This document shows positions 23,152-29,290 of a stretch of 29,290 nucleotides of DNA, one piece after another. How positions within the stretch are numbered: position 1 is the stretch's first letter; every line of letters starts with the position of its first letter. The DNA lies in contig JBJXGR010000446.1 in the NCBI GenBank assembly GCA_046160045.1, positions 1 through 29,290 on the forward strand, written 5' to 3'. This DNA is from CAZGUX01 sp046160045. GTDB lineage: Bacteria; Acidobacteriota; Terriglobia; Bryobacterales; Bryobacteraceae. The notes under the pieces were generated by a model. That model was not told where the DNA came from and searched no databases. It saw only the letters and a list, made by a program, of their open reading frames with translations. Position numbers and translations under genes: made by a program.

Positions 23152-26100
23152 TCAGAAGCTCACCCGCAATCCCAGTTGCCCGGCCCTGGGATTCCGTGCG
23201 CCCAGTACCGACCCGAAGTTCGAGGCCCCGAACACATGGCCGGGTAGTTCGAAATTCGCGTGGTTCAGCAGGTTGTAGAACTCGCCGCGCAGTTCGAACC
23301 GGTAGCGTTCGTTCACGGGGAACTCCTTCGACAAGGTCAGATCCACCGTCTCCAGTCCGTCGCCGCGGATTCCCGAACGCGGGGAGTTTCCGAACGTGAA
23401 CTGCGGCGGCGTCACAAACGCCAGCGTATCGAACCAGCGGCCGGGCGTCCTCTGATCGGAGGAGAGCGAAGGACTGCGGAGCAGATTCGGGCGCAACGCC
23501 CCGGCCGAAAAAGCATTGGTGGTATTAGCCGCCGTGACGATGGTGAACGGCGGACCGTTCTGCAGCGTCGTCAACAACCCCAGACGCCACGATCCGGCCG
23601 CCCACTTCAGAACTTTGTGCCGATCGAAGGCGGGCGTCTCATACAGACCCGTCAGGATGAGACGGTGCGGGATATCGGATCCGCTCAACGACTTGTCGAG
23701 CCGGCGATTGTACGCATCCATATAGCTGCCGGGGTCGCCATACTCGTCGGCGCTGGCGACGTCGTCGATGAACTTGGAGAAGGTGTAGTGCCCGAGCACG
23801 GAGAAGCCTCGGCTGAACCGGCGCTCCAGCCGCACGTACCCGCTGTGAAAGCTGGAATCCCCGATGGTCGGATTGATCCAGGTCACGTTCGAGAACTGGG
23901 GAAAGGGCCGGCGCGCCTGCGCGTCGCCAGCACCCATCCGGGCCGGGGCGACCTGGTTCAACGTCAGATCGTTCGAGGCCAGGTGATGACTGACGTTGGC
24001 CATATAGCCGACCTCAATCACACTTTCTCTCGCAACTTCCCGCTGGATATTAAAGTTGTACTGGAAGGAGGTGGGCGATACCTGATCCAGTTTGAAGAAG
24101 CCGACCGACAGGTTCGGCCGCTGGCCGGGCGGTACCGCGCCGAAGGAGGCATTGAGCCGAGGACGCGCGACCGGCGGAAAGCCGTTGCGAAGAGTGAGAG
24201 CGCTCAGGAATTCGGCCTGCGGAACCACCAGGTTGGCCGAGGTCGAGAAACCGGTGGATGCCACATCGCCGACGGTGTTGCTGACGGTGGAACCGTAAAA
24301 GATGCCGAAGCCGCTGCGGATCACCGTCTCACGCTGGAACGGGAGTCGATAGGCGAAGCCCACACGGGGGCCAACGTTGTTCCAGTCCGTGCGAAAGGCG
24401 TTCCGCGGCGTTCCGTCGCGGCCGGAGAATGTGACGACGCCCGGAGTCCCGGATACCGGATTGATCCGCGCGAGGTCGAACGAGTTCTGGCTGTCGTCAA
24501 TGCTTCGGCGAGGAAGTTCGGTTTCCCATCGTAGTCCCAGGTTGACGGTCAGGCGGGTGGTGAGACGCCAGTCGTCTTGTACGTAGCCAGCCACGTAGAA
24601 CGCTCGCGTCCGAATCTGGTCGGAGACCTGGATGCTGGCGGTGTTGGCTTCGCCAAGCAGGAAACTCGCCAATCCGTCGCCCGTTCCCGGAGTGCCAGGG
24701 AGGCTGGTGAACTGCGGGACGAATTGGAAGACGCCGGACGAGCCGCGATCGCGCACTTCGCTATTGCCCGCCCGGCGGAACTCGAAGCCGAACTTCACCG
24801 AGTGGATTCCCCGGAACCAGGAGAGAGCTTCGAGGAACTGGGTGTCCCGAATCGGTGTCTGGATGCGGCCGGGCGGATTGCTGAGAGCAACGTAGCCGGG
24901 GATGGCGAAGTTGGGGAGGGCGGTCTGGCTGACGCCTTTCAGCCCGATCGCGCCGGCCAAATCCTGGTCCCATCCGTAGCGCTTGTCGATGAACCGCCGC
25001 TGAAAGAACGTGACCTTCAACTCATTGACCAGCGAGGGTCCAAACGTATGCGTGTGGCTGCCCAGGATGCTCTGCACCCGCACGTCGGTGAAGTTGGCGT
25101 TGGGGTCTGATTCGGGAATGCCGAACGATCCCTTGTTCTCGATGCCGGCATCATTGAGATAATAGCGGGCCGTCAGTTGGTCCGCCGCCCGTACCTGATG
25201 GTCCACCTTGGCCACCAGGATGTTCCGGCTCAGGTCGGAGTTGTTATTCCCGCTGAAGTTGCTGGCTCCCGTAAGGGTGGCGGCCCGGTTAGGCGCAGGC
25301 CAGTAGCGGAGGGCCGCCGCGGATACGGGATCGAACCGCTCGAGCGGAATCCGGTTGCCGGCAAATGGCTGCCGCGTCGTGCCGGCCGTGGTGGCCGGAT
25401 CGTAGATCGGAATGGGATTGCCAGCGGCATTGCGCAAACCGGAAAAATCGCCTGCCCGCTGCGCTTCGGAAGGCACGGCTTGCAGCCGCGTCACACTCGA
25501 CACCTGCCGGGTCCGCTCCCACGAAACGAAGAAGTGCGTCTTGTCCTTTCGGATCGGGCCGCCGAGCGCGAAGCCGTATTGATGCAGGCGAAGCGGCGGC
25601 CGCTCGCGCGCGAAGAAGTTCCGCGCATCGAGTACGCTGTTGCGGAGAAACTCGAACCCGCTGCCGTGGAACTGGTTGGTCCCGGAGCGCGTGGTGAGCG
25701 CAATCACGCCGCCCGCCGAGTGGCCGTGCTCCGCCGAATAGTTGTTGCTGATGACCCGGAACTCCTGCATCGCGTCCATGGGAAGGCTGGTCATCTGCTG
25801 CACCCGCGTCAGCCCGGACGCATTGGTCGCATTGCCGCCATCGAGGGTGAAGTTCTGGTTGCGGGCGCGCCCTCCGGCCACGCTGAACACCGGGTAGTTC
25901 TCGGCCCCCTGACCGGGATCAATCATGACGACGCCGGGGGCCAGCGCCACCAGCGAACTGGCGGCACGGTTGGGCATGGGCAACCCGGCCACCATCCGGC
26001 GATTCACCAGTTGACCGACGCTCTGCGACTGCGTTTCGGCCAGCGGAGGCGCCCCTTCCACCGTTACCGTCTCGGTCGCCGCCCCCACCTTCAACGTGAG

Positions 26101-26427
26101 ATCGATGGCCACGACCTGGCCGGTCGTCAGAACGAGGCCACGGCGAACCAGGCTTTCAAACCCAACCTTCTCGACTTCGATCCGATAGGTACCGGGCAGC
26201 AGGGACGTGACGCGGTAATGGCCCCCTTCGTTCGACAAGGTTTCGAGCTTGGCTCCGGAATCTTCGTTCACGACGGCGACTTTAGAGGCAGGGACGGCGC
26301 TGCCGGTCTGGTCGACAATGGCGCCAGTGAGCGAGGCAGAGCCGGTCTGTGCAGTCACAGGACCCACCAGCGAGCAGAACAGGTAGGAGGCCAAGACGGT
26401 CGTGAAGAGGAGCTGGTGAGTTCGCAT
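23152..26427 (-). CDS. Oar-like TonB-dependent receptor with carboxypeptidase-regulatory domain (second copy)
   Basis: A 1091-residue outer membrane protein with the same layout as its downstream neighbour. Signal peptide at ~1-26 (ending PVTAQ), carboxypeptidase-regulatory domain at ~30-115 (LTGAIVDQTGSAVPASKVAVVN, YRVTSLLPGTYRIEVEKVGFES), plug at ~130-260 (RRMVAGLPMPNRAASSLVALAPG, FTLDGGNATNASG) and a barrel ending LGLRVSF. The two receptors align in layout but differ clearly throughout, so they are not a recent tandem duplication. The ATG at 26427 has a promoter 18-50 bases upstream. The upstream gene is an HTH-TM-PD40 regulator on the same strand, a plausible controller. Confidence 0.93.
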   Translation of the reverse strand: MRTHQLLFTTVLASYLFCSLVGPVTAQTGSASLTGAIVDQTGSAVPASKVAVVNEDSGAKLETLSNEGGHYRVTSLLPGTYRIEVEKVGFESLVRRGLVLTTGQVVAIDLTLKVGAATETVTVEGAPPLAETQSQSVGQLVNRRMVAGLPMPNRAASSLVALAPGVVMIDPGQGAENYPVFSVAGGRARNQNFTLDGGNATNASGLTRVQQMTSLPMDAMQEFRVISNNYSAEHGHSAGGVIALTTRSGTNQFHGSGFEFLRNSVLDARNFFARERPPLRLHQYGFALGGPIRKDKTHFFVSWERTRQVSSVTRLQAVPSEAQRAGDFSGLRNAAGNPIPIYDPATTAGTTRQPFAGNRIPLERFDPVSAAALRYWPAPNRAATLTGASNFSGNNNSDLSRNILVAKVDHQVRAADQLTARYYLNDAGIENKGSFGIPESDPNANFTDVRVQSILGSHTHTFGPSLVNELKVTFFQRRFIDKRYGWDQDLAGAIGLKGVSQTALPNFAIPGYVALSNPPGRIQTPIRDTQFLEALSWFRGIHSVKFGFEFRRAGNSEVRDRGSSGVFQFVPQFTSLPGTPGTGDGLASFLLGEANTASIQVSDQIRTRAFYVAGYVQDDWRLTTRLTVNLGLRWETELPRRSIDDSQNSFDLARINPVSGTPGVVTFSGRDGTPRNAFRTDWNNVGPRVGFAYRLPFQRETVIRSGFGIFYGSTVSNTVGDVASTGFSTSANLVVPQAEFLSALTLRNGFPPVARPRLNASFGAVPPGQRPNLSVGFFKLDQVSPTSFQYNFNIQREVARESVIEVGYMANVSHHLASNDLTLNQVAPARMGAGDAQARRPFPQFSNVTWINPTIGDSSFHSGYVRLERRFSRGFSVLGHYTFSKFIDDVASADEYGDPGSYMDAYNRRLDKSLSGSDIPHRLILTGLYETPAFDRHKVLKWAAGSWRLGLLTTLQNGPPFTIVTAANTTNAFSAGALRPNLLRSPSLSSDQRTPGRWFDTLAFVTPPQFTFGNSPRSGIRGDGLETVDLTLSKEFPVNERYRFELRGEFYNLLNHANFELPGHVFGASNFGSVLGARNPRAGQLGLRVSF

Positions 26428-26446
26428 AATCCATTACTCGATCAAG

Positions 26447-26480
26447 TTACTATAGTAAATGGCAGGAAACCGGAAGTCAA
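26447..26480 (-). promoter_or_regulatory. Sigma-70-like promoter with palindromic operator candidate for the second receptor
   Basis: On the - strand a TTGACT -35 box (26475-26480) and a TACTAT -10 box (26452-26457) are separated by 17 bases, giving a predicted start near 26445 and a leader of about 18 nt. The perfect 12-bp palindrome TTACTATAGTAA (26447-26458) covers the -10 box, so a bound repressor would block transcription. The rest of the 26428-26578 gap shows no other feature. Confidence 0.5.
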
Positions 26481-26578
26481 GGCCACTCCACGCAGGGAGG
26501 TCCATGTGCTACAGCAAGTTAGAAAGATTCACAAACTACTAGGGGTGCCCCAGTCCAATGGACGTTCCCAGGTTTCCC

Positions 26579-28642
26579 TCATCTGAAATTCTCGACCATG
26601 TACAGGTTGCCGTCCCGGAATTCGTCGGCTGCGAACCACAGCCAGCGGCCGTCCGGAGAAACGCTTAGACCTTCTCCCAACCTTTTTTCAATCCGGCAGA
26701 CCAACGCGGATTTCTCACCGGAGAATTTGTACAACCACAGCTCGAACCACCTCTCGGGGTCGGACGAAGAAGCATAGTAGATACCCTCCGGCCGGACCGC
26801 ATAGTTCTGGGAATACCCCAGAATGCGGAACGTGCTCACCTGGGTCTCTGGTCCGCCTTGAACCGAGACCTTCCAGACGCCACCTGAGAGCCGATCGCGC
26901 ACAAAGAAAACGGTCTTGCCGTCTTGCGATTCCACTGCGCTGTAACCGCCACCTTTCGTAACCTGTACCGCGGCTTCGTCGGTCCCATCCGCCGGCGCCT
27001 TCCAGATCTGAAAGGAACCGGACCGGTGGGAGGTAAAATAGATCCATTTGCCATCGCGAGACCAACTCGGAAAGGCATCCCTCGCTGGATACCGGGTCAA
27101 CCGCCGCGCAGTGCCGCCACTGGCCGGGGCAATGCAGACGTCATCATTGCCTTCGTTCTGGCATTCAAAGACGATCTGGTTGCCATCGGGCGACCAGCGC
27201 GCGGGCGTCGGGAATGATCCTCCGCCTTTGGCGATGTCCAGCGGCTTGGCGCCATCGGAGCCGGAAACCCAGACTCGCCGGCCACCCAGCCGCTCGGATA
27301 TGAACGCAAGCCTCCTTCCATCCGGCGAGATCTCGGGATTCGAGTCCGAGGCGCTCGAGGGCACGATCCGGTCGAGGTGTGTACCGCCGGGCAGGTCGAC
27401 GCGCCAAAGATCGGCATCGTTCTCACGGTCCGAGTATGCCAACCGGTCGCCGCGAGCGGAGATTGCCCAGTTCATGCCGATCGCCCCGAGAGATTCGATC
27501 GGCGACGGCGGGCGGGAGCCGTCTTGCGGAACCCGCCACAATGTCCGCACGCCCTCGCGGCTGGAGATGTAGAGCACCTCCCGGCCATCCCCGGTCCACA
27601 TGGGGTTCGCGGCGCCCGACGGCTCATGGGTGAGTTGCTTTGGTGCTCCTTCGGGCCGGTAATCCGGGCTCACCGGCAGAACGTGCACATTTTGGATTCG
27701 CCCTGGTGACCTACGCAGGAACGCAATCCTTCGACCATCCGGTGCAATTGCCGGGCAGCAGTCGCCAGACCCCGGCCGTGTCAGCAGCCGGACCTCCAGG
27801 GTCTCAACCGAGACGAGCGCCAAAGCCGTGTTAGCGTTCGGATCCGAGAGGTACCCCAAGAGAATCCATTTGCCGTCCGGCGTCCAGCTAATGAGCGGCA
27901 TCCCCACTCCGCTTCCGGAGGACGCCCCAGGCCGCACAGGAATACGGTATTGCAGTATCTTACGTTCCGAGCCGCCGAGTGCCGGCACAGTCAAGATGTC
28001 CGCGTTTGGCTCCCCGCGCACCCACCGATTGAACGCAAGCATGCGGCCGTCCGGGGACCAGGCCGGCCAACCGTCCACACCCGGGTGAGTGGTCAGTCGC
28101 AGCGGGTCGCCGGTGTCGAGGAACTTGATGTAGATATCGTGGTTGTCCTGTGCCTCGCCGTTCCAGGCAAATGCCATTTGTCTTCCGTCCGGAGAGAAGG
28201 CGGGGTGTCGCACTTGCCCGGGATAGCTGGTGAGGCGCACCACCCGGATCGGTACAACAGGAGGATTTGGTCGCATGAAACGCCAGGCGATCGCGCCTGC
28301 GGCAGCCAACATGAGAAGCAGGAGGGCTATCCAGGTTCCCTGCCTTCCTTTCCACCACGCGGCCTGTACTGCCGGCGCCGGCTCCGCTTCCTGCTCCCCC
28401 GGAAGGGGCGGGCACTCGCGCAGCCAAGTCTCCAGTTCGGACTTGTAGGCGTACACGGGACTACCCTTCAGCCGCCCCCGCGCGCCCCGGTAGACAGGGA
28501 GTCCACGGGTCTCCTCCCAGCGCTGCACGGTCCGCACTTCCCGGTTCAGATAGCCCGCGATCTCTTTCCATGAATCGAGGCGGTCGCTGGCAAAGGGCGC
28601 CTTCTTCGGAGGGTTTGGCGGCCCGACATGGGGTATCCCCAT
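26579..28642 (-). CDS. Membrane-anchored HTH regulator with PD40 beta-propeller
   Basis: A 687-residue three-part protein. Residues ~20-75 form a helix-turn-helix domain (LDSWKEIAGYLNREVRTVQRWEETRGLPVY, then VYAYKSELETWL). One membrane helix lies at ~103-122 (TWIALLLLMLAAAGAIAWRF). Residues ~135-687 form a periplasmic propeller with many PD40 blades (HPAFSPDGRQMAFAW, PAWSPDGRMLAFNR, PAIAPDGRRIAFLR, PEISPDGRRLAFIS, PSWSRDGKWIYFTS, LSVSPDGRWLWFA). This layout, DNA-binding inside and sensing outside, resembles CadC/ToxR logic with a TolB-like sensor and is common in Solibacter-type genomes. The ATG at 28642 is preceded by AAGGA about eight bases upstream. It lies immediately upstream of the two TonB receptors on the same strand and may regulate them. 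Confidence 0.88.
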   Translation of the reverse strand: MGIPHVGPPNPPKKAPFASDRLDSWKEIAGYLNREVRTVQRWEETRGLPVYRGARGRLKGSPVYAYKSELETWLRECPPLPGEQEAEPAPAVQAAWWKGRQGTWIALLLLMLAAAGAIAWRFMRPNPPVVPIRVVRLTSYPGQVRHPAFSPDGRQMAFAWNGEAQDNHDIYIKFLDTGDPLRLTTHPGVDGWPAWSPDGRMLAFNRWVRGEPNADILTVPALGGSERKILQYRIPVRPGASSGSGVGMPLISWTPDGKWILLGYLSDPNANTALALVSVETLEVRLLTRPGSGDCCPAIAPDGRRIAFLRRSPGRIQNVHVLPVSPDYRPEGAPKQLTHEPSGAANPMWTGDGREVLYISSREGVRTLWRVPQDGSRPPSPIESLGAIGMNWAISARGDRLAYSDRENDADLWRVDLPGGTHLDRIVPSSASDSNPEISPDGRRLAFISERLGGRRVWVSGSDGAKPLDIAKGGGSFPTPARWSPDGNQIVFECQNEGNDDVCIAPASGGTARRLTRYPARDAFPSWSRDGKWIYFTSHRSGSFQIWKAPADGTDEAAVQVTKGGGYSAVESQDGKTVFFVRDRLSGGVWKVSVQGGPETQVSTFRILGYSQNYAVRPEGIYYASSSDPERWFELWLYKFSGEKSALVCRIEKRLGEGLSVSPDGRWLWFAADEFRDGNLYMVENFR

Positions 28643-28820
28643 AACCAGATCCTTAACGGTGGGTAGGCTGATCTGATTGTAGGCTCAGGACCGGGCCGAT
28701 TCAATCTCACGCGGCAGCATTCCCGGAAGCGTCAGAGAAATGTCATTGTCCGAAGTTCATTTCTTGTCGCTTTGGGTTCGACCGTTGCCGGGCTCATTCT
28801 GCAAACGAGGAGTTTTGAGT
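28643..28820. other. 178-bp divergent intergenic region
   Basis: This lies between the divergent starts of the HTH-PD40 regulator and the small secreted protein. It holds the ribosome binding sites of both (AAGGA on the - strand near 28651-28655, GAGGAG at 28807-28812 on the + strand). I could not pick a convincing promoter by eye. Confidence 0.5.
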
Positions 28821-29290
28821 ATGCAACGATTGTTAGTTCTTTCCGCGATCGCCACCCTCGTTCTGGCGGGAATCCCCGCCATGGCCCAGAGCCCCTGCAA
28901 CCAGGAGATGCTGCGGGGTGTCTGGTGCGAGAAATGCACCGGCTTCTACGATCTTTCTAAATTCGACCCCAGGGTTCCCAAGGGCACGTTTGTCCCGATC
29001 TCCCTACTGCTCCGCTACGTGGTCAACGCGGATGGCAAGGGCACGGGCAAGGGCTTTGGGAGCTTCGGCGGCAATGCCGGGCCGGTCGAGATGGCTGTCA
29101 CATTTACGGTCAACCCGGGCTGCACGGGCGAGAAGGCCTACACGCTGAAAACCAGTTCGGGACAGACCTTGGAAGGTAAGGCGGGCGTGATTTTCATGCC
29201 GAGCGGCCTGGAGTTGGAAGCTCTCATCCAGACCGCTGGCGACGTCCTTTCCTGCAAGTGGAAGAAGATGTTCCACCACACGCTGGTCGA
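28821..29290 (+). CDS. Small secreted protein of unknown function, 3' end outside window
   Basis: The frame from ATG 28821 stays open to the end of the window (156 codons). GAGGAG at 28807-28812 is eight bases from the start. The first ~23 residues are a signal peptide (MQRLLVLSAIATLVLAGIPAMAQ) with predicted cleavage after PAMA. The mature part has a cysteine pair (WCEKC), an early cysteine (SPCNQ) and later ones in NPGCTGEK and LSCKWKK, so disulfides are likely. Segments such as LLLRYVVNADGKGTGKGFGSFGG and MAVTFTVNPGCTGEKAYTLKTSSG suggest a beta-rich, lipocalin-like fold seen in other acidobacterial secreted proteins. It is divergent from the HTH-PD40 gene. No family was recognised with confidence. 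Confidence 0.75.
   Translation, partial: MQRLLVLSAIATLVLAGIPAMAQSPCNQEMLRGVWCEKCTGFYDLSKFDPRVPKGTFVPISLLLRYVVNADGKGTGKGFGSFGGNAGPVEMAVTFTVNPGCTGEKAYTLKTSSGQTLEGKAGVIFMPSGLELEALIQTAGDVLSCKWKKMFHHTLV

Noticed and set aside
22809..23399. 196-codon + strand ORF across the gap between the TonB receptors
   Set aside because: Overlaps the ends of both receptor genes, is Ser/Arg/Pro-rich without domain or ribosome binding site.

Overview
The window is GC-rich, gene-dense DNA that looks like an Acidobacteriota chromosome, most likely from the Bryobacterales/Solibacter group. I infer this from the combination of gene types: two Oar-like TonB-dependent receptors with N-terminal carboxypeptidase-regulatory domains, a regulator fusing a helix-turn-helix, a membrane segment and a PD40 propeller, a PSD1/DUF1501 gene pair, and a four-fold secretin-N-like repeat protein. 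No rRNA, tRNA, transposase, integrase or CRISPR array was seen.

Left part, 1-5250: a compact + strand block of housekeeping genes. It holds the 3' part of rsmB, then rpe, a bamD-like lipoprotein gene, a response regulator translationally coupled to bamD, yajQ and an alpha/beta hydrolase. A second response regulator faces this block from the - strand. Its reading frame has no ATG or GTG start, and its only well-placed ribosome binding site points to a CTG codon.

Centre-left, 5250-8520: the most unusual part. An ExeA-type AAA ATPase gene is preceded by a leader containing a candidate structured RNA. After it come a 19-bp tandem duplication, a sigma-54-like promoter and a leader of about 310 nt with a long imperfect hairpin. 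This leader precedes a gene for an exported protein that carries eight identical copies of the 18-residue peptide DGPLFPPDPWDDGSTGKR at an exact 27-residue period. The DNA copies differ only synonymously inside the peptide, so the peptide itself is under selection. A seven-helix membrane protein follows on the same strand. I propose the repeat protein, and possibly its two neighbours, as the candidate undescribed system.

Middle, 8520-15680: a secreted PD40 propeller protein (-), a WbuC-type cupin (+), and a - strand pair, PSD1-type cytochrome/DUF1549/DUF1553 followed by DUF1501, whose stop and start are one base apart. Divergent from that pair is an exported protein made of four secretin-N-like repeats. 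A GAGCCGCGAC-type dispersed repeat and a possible small ORF follow.

Right part, 15680-29290: a DtxR-family repressor and an Aas-type acyltransferase/acyl-ACP synthetase fusion in one - strand unit, a class IV aminotransferase, and two consecutive giant Oar-like TonB receptors. Upstream of the receptors is an HTH-TM-PD40 regulator. The second receptor has a convincing promoter with a palindrome over its -10 box. The window ends inside a small secreted protein gene on the + strand.
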